DNA from: Stenotrophomonas sp. 169
GTDB lineage: Bacteria > Pseudomonadota > Gammaproteobacteria > Xanthomonadales > Xanthomonadaceae
Length of the DNA: 64,000 nucleotides
Direction: 5' to 3'
Assembly (NCBI RefSeq): GCF_014621775.1
Contig: NZ_CP061204.1
Span: 3,802,501-3,866,500, forward strand
The notes under the pieces were generated by a model. That model was not told the DNA's origin. It worked only from the letters and a program-made list of their open reading frames with translations, and ran no database searches. Position numbers and translations under genes: made by a program. Positions 52,283-60,600 of this stretch are shown piece by piece; position 1 is the stretch's first letter, and each line of letters begins with the position of its first letter.

Positions 52283-53353
52283 TCACCCCGCGACCGCCAA
52301 GGCCACTGCTTCGCCCAGCTCGCGCGTCGTCGCCGTGCCGCCCAGGTCCGGCGTCAGCGGACCACGCGCCAGCACACCCTCCACCGCCGCAAGGATCGCG
52401 TCGTGGGCCGGCTGACAACCGAGGAACTGCAGCATCAATGCCGCCGACCAGATCATCGCAACTGGATTGGCTACGCCTTTGCCATAGATGTCCGGTGCCG
52501 ACCCATGCACCGGCTCGAACAAGGACGGGAAGTCCCGCTCCGGGTTGAGGTTTGCCGACGGCGCCAAGCCGATCGTGCCCGTGCACGCCGGGCCCAGATC
52601 AGACAGGATGTCGCCGAACAGGTTGCTCGCCACCACCACGTCGAATCGCTGCGGCTGCAGCACGAATCGCGCCGTCAGGATGTCGATGTGCTGCTTGTCC
52701 ACGGTCACATCCGGATACGCCGCACCCACCGCGTCGGCACGACCATCCCACCACGGCATGCTGATGGCGATGCCGTTGCTCTTGGTTGCCATGGTCAGGT
52801 GCTTGCGTGCGCGCGACTGCGCGAGCTCATAGGCGTACTTCAGCACCCGATCCGCGCCGTGGCGGCTCATCACCGTTTCCTGGATCACGATCTCGCGCGG
52901 GGTGCCCTCGTACATGATGCCGCCGAGGTTGGTGTACTCGCCTTCGGTATTTTCGCGCACGACGAAGAAATCGATATCACCGGGCTTGCGGCCGGACAGC
53001 GGGCACGGCACGCCCTCGAACAGGCGCACGGGCCGCAGGTTGATGTACTGATCGAATTCCCGACGGAACTTCAGCAACGAGCCCCACAACGAGATGTGGT
53101 CCGGCACGACGTCGGGCCAGCCCACCGCGCCGAACAGAATCGCATCCTGATCCTGCAGCTGCTGCTTCCAGTCGTCCGGCATCATCTGACCGTGCTGCTG
53201 GTAGTACGCACAGCTGGCCCAGTCGATGGGGGTGAAGTTGAACGACAGATCGAAGCGCTTGGCCGCCGCTTCAAGTGCACGGAGGCCTTCGGGCATCACT
53301 TCCTTGCCGATGCCGTCGCCGGGGATGACGGCGATGTTGAACGTGCGTGCCAT
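52283..53353 (-). CDS. dmlA: Tartrate/D-malate dehydrogenase (isopropylmalate dehydrogenase family)
   Basis: 356 residues. NAD-dependent beta-decarboxylating dehydrogenase fold: IAVIPGDGIGKEVMPEGLRA, the substrate-arginine region NLRPVRLFEGVP, FFVVRENTEGEYTNLGG, TKSNGIAISMPWWD with the catalytic Lys, and DVVVASNLFGDILSDLGP with the Mg ligands. The EGEYTNLGG and Asp-to-Asn details match DmlA/TtuC rather than LeuB. It oxidises D-malate, tartrate or related 2-hydroxy acids. Start at the ATG next to the first strand; an upstream ATG adds 13 residues. Confidence 0.9.
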   Translation of the reverse strand: MARTFNIAVIPGDGIGKEVMPEGLRALEAAAKRFDLSFNFTPIDWASCAYYQQHGQMMPDDWKQQLQDQDAILFGAVGWPDVVPDHISLWGSLLKFRREFDQYINLRPVRLFEGVPCPLSGRKPGDIDFFVVRENTEGEYTNLGGIMYEGTPREIVIQETVMSRHGADRVLKYAYELAQSRARKHLTMATKSNGIAISMPWWDGRADAVGAAYPDVTVDKQHIDILTARFVLQPQRFDVVVASNLFGDILSDLGPACTGTIGLAPSANLNPERDFPSLFEPVHGSAPDIYGKGVANPVAMIWSAALMLQFLGCQPAHDAILAAVEGVLARGPLTPDLGGTATTRELGEAVALAVAG

Positions 53354-53398
53354 GAGGGGCTCCCTGTGTGACGGAAACCACCATGATGCCAAGAAAAA

Positions 53399-53438
53399 GG
53401 GTCAGACCGCTCCCGGATGGCGGAAGCGCTCTGATCCC
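53399..53438. repeat. GGTCAGA-type hairpin repeat, copy 2
   Basis: GGGTCAGACCGCT and AGCGCTCTGATCCC form an imperfect hairpin just upstream of the dehydrogenase gene, similar to 48179-48218. Confidence 0.55.
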
Positions 53439-53451
53439 ATTCTTGGCTTAC

Positions 53452-53850
53452 TCAGCGCCAGCCACCGTTGTGGTGGCGACGATCATAGCCACGACGATCA
53501 TCCCAGCGACGCTGGTCATGGCGGCGATCCCGCTCGCGGTAACTGGTGCGCTGGTAGCGCTGGTCGCGGTCATAGCGATGACCACGGTCATATCGGTAAT
53601 CGCGGTTGTTGCGGCGATCCTTGGTGGCGACATTACCAATCGCACCACCGGCCACTGCGCCGCCTGCCGTCATAAGCGGGTCGCCGTTGGACAGCACATG
53701 GCCCGCCACGCCGCCTACCACTGCACCCACCAGGGTGTTCTTGTCCTTGCGCGACAGCGCGTCTGCATTGCCTGCGGCGGTCACGCCTGCGGTGAGTGCC
53801 AATGCCAGCGCCAAGCCACGGAAGCTGAAAACAGTAGAAGTGAGCATCAT
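53452..53850 (-). CDS. Glycine-zipper protein with Arg/Asp-rich tail
   Basis: 132 residues. Signal-like N-terminus (FRGLALALALTAGVTAAGNA), then two glycine-zipper segments (LVGAVVGGVAGHVL and MTAGGAVAGGAIGNVA) like those of 17 kDa surface-antigen/OsmB proteins, then a highly charged tail of Arg, Asp, Tyr and His. It is probably an outer-membrane or periplasmic protein. Two successive ATG codons start the frame; either is possible with the AGAGG upstream. Confidence 0.75.
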   Translation of the reverse strand: MMLTSTVFSFRGLALALALTAGVTAAGNADALSRKDKNTLVGAVVGGVAGHVLSNGDPLMTAGGAVAGGAIGNVATKDRRNNRDYRYDRGHRYDRDQRYQRTSYRERDRRHDQRRWDDRRGYDRRHHNGGWR

Positions 53851-54042
53851 CGGATCCTCTAATCGGGAAGGTGATCAGCTACGAAGCTGGCGGGTCATCA
53901 GTGCCCCCGCACAATCGAATCTGTGCCTCGAAGATTGCCGCAACATTGCGTACCCGGGGATGAACCGGCGCCTGTTCAGGTTGGCGCAAGCAACGCGGCC
54001 AGCGCCTGCAACCGGTTACAAGCCCTTGTTGCCGTTGTATTT

Positions 54043-54993
54043 TCAGTACGGCGCCGCTGGGCCAGCGGGCACGATGCCGGACGGATTCAGATGGGCATGG
54101 CTTTCATAATAATGGTGCTTGATGTGCTGGAAGTTCACCGTCGAAGCCACTGCTTCGATGTCCATCATCCGTTGCACGAACGCATGCAGGCCGGGGTAGT
54201 CCGCGATACGTTTCACGTTGCACTTGAAGTGGACGTAATAGACCGAATCGAAGCGGATCAGTGTGGTGAACAGACGGATGTCCGCTTCGGTCATGACGCC
54301 GCCCACCAACCAGTCCTGGGTCTGCAGCAGGGCATCCAGCTCGTCCAGCGTCTCGAACAGCGGCCCGATGGCTTCTTCATAGGCCTGCTGCGTGGCGGCG
54401 AAGCCCGCCTTGTACACACCGTTGTTTACGGCGTCGTAGACCTTGTCATTGACCTGGTCGATCTCACCTCGCAGCTCGGCCGGATAGAAGTCACCGGGAC
54501 GGGCACCCAGCGCGTCATAAGCCTCGTTGAACATGCGGATGATGTCGGCGGATTCATTGCTGACGATCTCACCCCGCTCGCTATCCCACAGCACCGGCAC
54601 CGTCACCTTGCCGGTCATGCCCGGCTTCGCCGCCTGGTAGAGCTCGTGCAGGTAGGTGGCGTTGCGCTCCGGGTCCGGCGTCACCAGCGGGCCAGGCGCG
54701 AAGCTCCAGCCGTTGTCGCCCATGTGCCAGTTCACCACGGACAACGGAATCAGGGTTTCCAGACCTTTCAGGGCGCGAACAATCAGCGTGCGGTGGGCCC
54801 ACGGACAGGCCAGGCTGACATAGAGGCGAAAGCGTGCGGGTTCAGCCTGCACGGCCGGCTCACCGGTGGGGGCGTTGCCGCCGTCCGCCGTCAGCCATCT
54901 ACGGAACGAAGCTTCCTCGCGATGGAATTGCCCATCCTCGCCCGCTGCACCCGCCGTACCCTTCTGCCATACGCCATCAATCAACATGCCCAT
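54043..54993 (-). CDS. Glutathionyl-hydroquinone reductase, GST xi class (YqjG-like)
   Basis: 316 residues. The catalytic cysteine (Cys63) lies in YVSLACPWAHRTLIVRALKG, the Cys-Pro-Trp-Ala motif of the xi class. KVTVPVLWDSERGEIVSNES binds glutathione, and the C-terminal all-helical domain contains DWLVGGVMTEADIRLFTTLIRFD and VYYVHFKCNVKRIADYP. It reduces glutathionyl-hydroquinones or similar conjugates. Length is normal. Confidence 0.92.
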   Translation of the reverse strand: MGMLIDGVWQKGTAGAAGEDGQFHREEASFRRWLTADGGNAPTGEPAVQAEPARFRLYVSLACPWAHRTLIVRALKGLETLIPLSVVNWHMGDNGWSFAPGPLVTPDPERNATYLHELYQAAKPGMTGKVTVPVLWDSERGEIVSNESADIIRMFNEAYDALGARPGDFYPAELRGEIDQVNDKVYDAVNNGVYKAGFAATQQAYEEAIGPLFETLDELDALLQTQDWLVGGVMTEADIRLFTTLIRFDSVYYVHFKCNVKRIADYPGLHAFVQRMMDIEAVASTVNFQHIKHHYYESHAHLNPSGIVPAGPAAPY

Positions 54994-55149
54994 CTGGGAA
55001 CACCCTCCTCTTCAATCAGTGTGGGTGACCGCGATGTTGGCTATGCGGCCACGCTTCTGTTGTAACGGAGGGGACGACAACCTGCGGTGAGGGCTGCCGT
55101 CATGCCGTGAGTGCGCGTGGTGTTTCGCCCAGCGTGAATCGCAGGCGGA

Positions 55150-55392
55150 TTACTTGCCCCAGCGCCATTTCGGCGGCTCGCCTTTCAGCCAGCAGATCAG
55201 TACCAGCACCAGCAGGACGGCCCACGTATAGAGCTGGAATTTCAGCATTTCACGGGCCGGCGGAAACAGGAAGAAGCCGGCGATCAAGGCGGCTGCCGCC
55301 ACGGTGTAGATCACCCAGCCCTGCCATGCGCTGGGCAGTCCCCAGCCCCATCCGTAGGTGCGCGAGGTAAACCAGTAGTTCTTGTTGCTCAT
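55150..55392 (-). CDS. Small membrane protein
   Basis: 80 residues with two hydrophobic helices (GWVIYTVAAAALIAGFFLF and FQLYTWAVLLVLVLICWL) in a Trp/Tyr-rich context (TSRTYGWGWGLPSAWQ). The ATG at 55392 has GGAG 8 bases upstream. Family unknown to me. It lies 20 bases after the PH-like membrane protein gene on the same strand. Confidence 0.7.
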   Translation of the reverse strand: MSNKNYWFTSRTYGWGWGLPSAWQGWVIYTVAAAALIAGFFLFPPAREMLKFQLYTWAVLLVLVLICWLKGEPPKWRWGK

Positions 55393-55412
55393 CCTTGCTC
55401 TCCTTCGTCCTG

Positions 55413-55937
55413 TCATGGGGTCTGGCGCGCGGCCAGACATGCACGTATTTCCTCGTACAACGGTCGGTCAAGCACCAGATCGGCCTTACCGCGAACGGGT
55501 ATGCGCAGTGACCCCGCGCCAGCGCGGAGGGCGAACACCTCGCGACCTGTTTCCGTCTCGAATCTGCCCATCTGCACGCTCCCGGTGCTGGTTCCGAGTT
55601 TACGACGAGGGAGTGCCAGCGTTGAAGCATCCACTGCGTCACCGAACTGGATGGCCGATAGCGGGATGGTTGTGGAAACAAACAGGGCGGAGGCTGTCAG
55701 TGTGTCGCCCTGCACGGTAATGTGCGCACTGCGTGCCTGATGGATCAGGCCGGCGGATACAGTAAGTACCAAGGCGAGGGAGCCGCCGAGCACGATGTGC
55801 CTGGAGCGGGTGCTGGTGCCTTTGGCGACGGGCGCGCGCCAAGTGGCGGCCACTGCCAGTGCGGACAGCAGGCAGATTGCCAACGGCAGGGCGTAGGCGC
55901 TGGACAGCGGGACGTGCAGTGTTGCTTCACAGGCCAT
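55413..55937 (-). CDS. Membrane protein with PH-like domain
   Basis: 174 residues. Two N-terminal hydrophobic helices (SSAYALPLAICLLSALAVAA; HIVLGGSLALVLTVSAGLIH) and a beta-rich soluble domain (ITVQGDTLTASALFVSTTIP... to LRIPVRGKADLVLDRPLYEE) like bacterial PH domains. Function unknown. Upstream of the small membrane protein gene, likely one unit. Confidence 0.65.
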   Translation of the reverse strand: MACEATLHVPLSSAYALPLAICLLSALAVAATWRAPVAKGTSTRSRHIVLGGSLALVLTVSAGLIHQARSAHITVQGDTLTASALFVSTTIPLSAIQFGDAVDASTLALPRRKLGTSTGSVQMGRFETETGREVFALRAGAGSLRIPVRGKADLVLDRPLYEEIRACLAARQTP

Positions 55938-56036
55938 GCGTCGTCCTGGTTTGAAGACACGGTTACCGTAACGCGTTGGGCGGACATGTCTGCTTTCAAA
56001 AATCGCGCAGCGTCTTGGTAGCCTGCACTGTGACGG

Positions 56037-56660
56037 CTACTCCATACCGCCACCGCTCATTGGCGCTGCCATGTTCATGGACTTCGGCATGTTGGGTCTC
56101 AGCGAAATCTTGAAGCCGAGCACACGATCCAGCTTCGCAATGGTGTCCTTGAGGCGGTCTGCCTGATCGGCATCCCCTGAAATGTAGATCAGCACGCGAT
56201 CCTCGCCAGGAAAGGCCGAAGACCCTGTGATGCCTGGAATTTCTCTGTAGATCAAGGACCGGTGTCTGTCCAGCACCTGATGAAACTCTTCGTTCGTGTA
56301 GCGATGGCCTGCCTCGAACACCACACGCGTCGCCCCACTCGGCGTCCGCGCAACCCTGTTCGGGACGGAACCGGGCCCTTTGAGCTCAACGAGGATGTGC
56401 TGGTCTGGATCGTGCTGTATGGAAATATCGGTCAGGCGCTCGGCAAACTCTTCGCGTAGCGACTCCGCCACAGGCGCGAGCTCGCTTTGGATGGCCATAC
56501 GTGAAACCGCATCGTCGATCGATACTCCGGGGTGCCGTGCCACGTAGCTTCTAACGAGCATTTCCAGTTCCAGCATCGCCTCGGTGCCCGGCGGCGGTAT
56601 CTGTGCAGCCGCGGTGGAAGAGGCGAGTGCGAGGGCGACGGCTGCGGATATCCTTTTCAT
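56037..56660 (-). CDS. Secreted protein resembling a trypsin-like protease prodomain
   Basis: 207 residues. Start at 56660 gives a signal peptide (MKRISAAVALALASSTAAAQ). The mature chain (VRSYVARHPGVSIDDAVSRM; FAERLTDISIQHDPDQHILV; VFEAGHRYTNEEFHQVLDRH) resembles the N-terminal part of exported S1-family proteins, but no catalytic domain follows: it ends GGGME. It may be an inhibitor-type stand-alone prodomain or a remnant. The C-terminal Met/Asn/Gly-rich end is unusual. Confidence 0.65.
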   Translation of the reverse strand: MKRISAAVALALASSTAAAQIPPPGTEAMLELEMLVRSYVARHPGVSIDDAVSRMAIQSELAPVAESLREEFAERLTDISIQHDPDQHILVELKGPGSVPNRVARTPSGATRVVFEAGHRYTNEEFHQVLDRHRSLIYREIPGITGSSAFPGEDRVLIYISGDADQADRLKDTIAKLDRVLGFKISLRPNMPKSMNMAAPMSGGGME

Positions 56661-56881
56661 GCGGCGTACCTCTCCATGTCCATAATGGTCGTTGCCTTTC
56701 CTGGGTTTGACGCTAACAGAAAAGCTCGTTCTGAGCTGCGGCCGACATCTCACCAGTCAGTACAACGGCAATGACGTAGTCGCTCCACCGGGTGCGCTTT
56801 CGACGTCCCACCGCGTTTGATTGATCACCCGCTTTTCGCCCAAGCGATTTGGGCATGCGCGGAGGCGTGGCGGCCACTCAG

Positions 56882-57139
56882 CTAACGTTGCCCATTGCCG
56901 CGACGAACGCCAGCAAAGCCGCCATAGCTGGCGAGCAGCGCCGCGCTGATGATCCGTCGCTTTGTGTCGACGAGTGCGACCGAGACAACTGTACACACCA
57001 CGGAGGCCAGCGCTCCTGCGATGAAGATCTGTTGCGCCGCAAATATCCTTGGACCGGCTCCGGCAGTAAACAGCCGCCACGTGGAGAGCGCAGCGCACAG
57101 CAATGACATCACCGCCAATACACACCAAGCCGTTTTCAT
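56882..57139 (-). CDS. Small two-helix membrane protein
   Basis: 85 residues. Start at 57139 (MKTAWCVLAVMSLLCAALST) with GGAG 8 bases before the ATG; a longer version of the frame begins in unrelated sequence. Two membrane helices (WCVLAVMSLLCAALSTW and IFIAGALASVVCTVVSVALV), ending in ARG-rich VRRGNGQR. Unknown family. Confidence 0.6.
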   Translation of the reverse strand: MKTAWCVLAVMSLLCAALSTWRLFTAGAGPRIFAAQQIFIAGALASVVCTVVSVALVDTKRRIISAALLASYGGFAGVRRGNGQR

Positions 57140-57269
57140 CCGATCCGCTCCAGAGGAAGTGTTTCGCTGCATGGCGCAGCCGGGCAAGTGTCTTGCTGAA
57201 CGCGTACCGACACACACCGGAACGCAGCCTCACCGCAGACTACGACGGCGGCGATGACACGGCCTCCCT

Positions 57270-57454
57270 TGAGCAGAACGTGCGCCAATTCATGCCGACG
57301 TGGATGGCCTACGACATGCGACAGATGGCCGAGCGTTTTCATCAGCGACGGCATGAGGCCGAGCGCGGGTGACATGGAGCGGTTGATGCAACTGCTGGGT
57401 CGGCCGTTACGTACCTACGGCGCATTTGCGGCGGAGCTTGTGTCAGCGAGCTGA
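57270..57454 (+). pseudogene. Remnant of an NmrA/SDR-type oxidoreductase C-terminus, frameshifted
   Basis: In frame 1 the sequence reads VRQFMPTWMAYDMRQMAERF until a stop at 57372; frame 2 then gives GDMERLMQLLGRPLRTYGAFAAE to the stop at 57454. Joined, these look like the end of NAD(P)-binding oxidoreductases, where 'LxxLLGRPPRxYxxFxxE' is common. The upstream part does not resemble a gene, so this is a decayed 3' end. Family assignment is from pattern only. Confidence 0.45.
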
Positions 57455-57476
57455 GGGCGGACAGCAGCATGTCGGA

Positions 57477-57500
57477 GGGCCGCTTTGTGCGGCCCTTTTT
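57477..57500 (+). terminator. Intrinsic terminator after the gene remnant
   Basis: GGGCCGC, loop TTTGT, GCGGCCC and five T: a textbook plus-strand terminator 23 bases after the remnant's stop codon. It also insulates the autotransporter gene from upstream transcription. Confidence 0.85.
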
Positions 57501-57695
57501 CATGGGCCGAGATCACCTCCGGGCTCGACGGCGGTGCGCGCCCGAATGCCTACAACCTACTGTTTTTCTTAACGATTCATGCAGGGCGCTCGGCGTCTGC
57601 AGGAAAAATTAAAGATTGGTCGACCTCTGCCGATCATGTGATGCACGGCACACTTTCATGTTTTCTAAACATTTGCGTCATCAGGGGACCAGGGA
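57501..57695 (+). promoter_or_regulatory. AT-rich upstream region of the autotransporter gene
   Basis: A 195-bp region much lower in GC than its surroundings (runs such as TTTTTCTTAACG and AAAAATTAAAG). ATGTTTTCTAAACAT, a 6-bp inverted repeat around TCT, lies at 57658-57672. AGGGGACCAGGGA serves as ribosome site. No certain -35/-10 pair. Confidence 0.45.
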
Positions 57696-60600
57696 ATGAA
57701 CAGAGTATTCAAGGTGGTATGGAGCAAGGCCGTGGGTCAGTGGGTTGTGACCTCGGAATTCGGGGGGCGCGCAGGTGGCCGCACCCGTCGCACAGCCAAC
57801 CGGCTGACCACCGGCCCTCTGGCGGCCCTGAGCCTGATGACCGCCCTGGCACTGTATGGTCCCTCTGCAATGGCGGCGGTGGACATCACCAACGTCGGGT
57901 TTGAAACCGGTACGTTGAGCGGCTGGACGTATTCCAAGACCGGCACCCAGGGCTCGACGAGCTATGGCAGCACCGGTGTCGGCGCTTCGGTGGTCACCGG
58001 CATGACCGATTTCGAGGCCGACAACGGCAGCCATAGCTGGACGGTGACGCCGTTCGGCAACAACATGGCCTCATTGCAGGCGGGTGCCGGTTCGGACTCG
58101 TTCGCCACGGCTGCAGGCGCACTTGGGCTGAGCGCTGCAAGCCGTTCGCTGGTGGCAAGCACGATGGCCGGGTCGCCCACGAATGCTTCGTGGCTGTACC
58201 AGGACCTGACCCTCGCTGCGGGTGACTACTTCAGCATGGCGTGGCAGTACGTCTCGACCGACTACGAGCCGTACAACGATGCCTCGCTGACCTCGCTGAT
58301 CAACCTCGGCGACGCCTCGGTGTTCGCGACGGTGAACAACCAGAACGCGCAGTACGCGCTGCTGGGGGCCACCAACCTCGGCACGGGCAGCTACTCCACC
58401 GGCAGTTATGGTGCGACCGGCTGGCAGGTCGCCACGTACCAGGTCAGCACGGCCGGCACGTACCGCCTGGGTTTCATGTCATTGAATCTGCAGGACATGC
58501 AACTGAGCCCCGTGCTGTTCGTCGACCAGGCGCCGGGCCTGACCTTCGACAAGGGCGTGCCCTTCGGTCCGGTCGCGCCCAACCCGGGCAGCGGCGCGCC
58601 AACCACGCCGACGACCCCAACCGGCCCGATCGTCATCGATGGGCCCAAGGGCACCGATGACCTGGGCAGCGAAGACGAGGCCTCGTTCGAAGGCGGTACG
58701 TTGGTGGTCGACAAGGACACCAACGTGGATGTCGACTTCAAGATCGACGACAAGCCCGCCACCATTGATCAGAACGGCCACGACTCGACGTTCACCGGCA
58801 AGATCGACGACGCCACCGCCGGCGTTCCGGGCTCGCTGATCGTCAAGAACAGCGGCAACGGCGGCTCGGTCACGCTGACCAACACCAACGGCTACACCGG
58901 TACCACCGAGGTCGACGAGAACACTACGCTGGCATTGTCGGGCAATGGTTCCATCGACAAGTCGAAAAAGCTTGTGATCGACGGTACGCTGGACGTGACC
59001 CAGGCCGGTCCGGTCGTGAACATCACCTCGCTGAACGGCAAGGGCGATGTGGCGCTGGGCAACAACACGCTGTCCATCACCGATGCCAACGGCGACGAGT
59101 TCGAAGGCACCATCGGCGGGCAGGGCGACGTGGCCATCAAGGGTGGCACGCAGGTGCTTTCGGGGACGAACACCTACGCTGGCGGTACCTCGGTCAGCAA
59201 CGCCGTCCTGCAGGTCAGCAGTGATGAGAACCTGGGCGACGCCGCAGGCAAGCTCACGCTTGATGGCGGCACGCTGCACACCACTGGCGACGTCACCAGC
59301 GATCGCGACGTGGTCCTTGCGGGCAATGGCACCTTCACCACCGATACCAACACCACGCTGACCAACAGCGGCGACGTGTCCGGTAATGGTGGCCTGATCA
59401 AGAACGGCGAAGGCGGCCTGGACCTGACCGGTACGGTGAGCCACAGCGGTGGCACGACCGTCAACGAAGGCGAGCTGACCCTGTCGGGCCAGAATACCTA
59501 CACCGGTGGCACCACGCTCAACGGCGGCGTGCTCAACGTCAGCAGCGACGGCAACCTCGGCGATGCCGCAGGCAACCTGACCTTCAATGGCGGCGAGCTG
59601 CATACCACCGGCGACGTCAACAGTGATCGCGACGTGGTCCTTGCGGGCAATGGCACCTTCACCACCGATACCAACACCACACTGACCAACAGTGGCGACG
59701 TGTCCGGTAATGGCGGCCTGATCAAGAACGGCGAAGGTGGCCTGGACCTGACCGGTACGGTGAGCCACAGCGGTGGCACGACCGTCAACGAAGGCGAGCT
59801 GACCCTGTCGGGCCAGAATACCTACACCGGTGGCACCACGCTCAACGGCGGCGTGCTCAACGTCAGCAGCGACGGCAACCTCGGCGATGCCGCAGGCAAC
59901 CTGACCTTCAATGGCGGCGAGCTGCATACCACCGGCGACGTCAACAGTGATCGCGACGTGGTCCTTGCGGGCAATGGCACCTTCACCACCGATACCAACA
60001 CCACGCTGACCAACAGCGGCGACGTGTCCGGTAATGGTGGCCTGATCAAGAACGGCGAAGGCGGCCTGGACCTGACCGGTACGGTGAGCCACAGCGGTGG
60101 CACCACGGTGAATGACGGCGAGCTGACCCTGTCGGGCCAGAATACCTACACCGGCGGCACCACGCTCAACGGCGGCGTGCTCAACGTCAGCAGCGACGGC
60201 AACCTCGGCGATGCCGCAGGCAACCTGACCTTCAATGGCGGCGAGCTGCATACCACCGGCGACGTCAACAGTGATCGCGACGTGGTTCTTGCGGGCAATG
60301 GCACCTTCACCACCGACACCAACACCACGCTGACCAACAGTGGCGACGTGTCCGGTAATGGCGGCCTGATCAAGAACGGCGAAGGCGGCCTGGACCTGAC
60401 CGGTACGGTGAGCCACAGCGGTGGCACGACCGTCAACGAAGGCGAGCTGACCCTGTCGGGCCAGAATACCTACACCGGTGGCACCACGCTCAACGGCGGC
60501 GTGCTCAACGTCAGCAGCGACGGCAACCTCGGCGATGCCGCAGGCAACCTGACCTTCAATGGCGGCGAGCTGCATACCACCGGCGACGTCAACAGTGATC

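Noticed and set aside
57139..57233. Upstream extension of the small two-helix membrane protein and an overlapping 158-codon minus-strand frame (56757-57233)
   Set aside because: No signal, helix or ribosome site supports them, and the membrane protein has its own GGAG and start at 57139.
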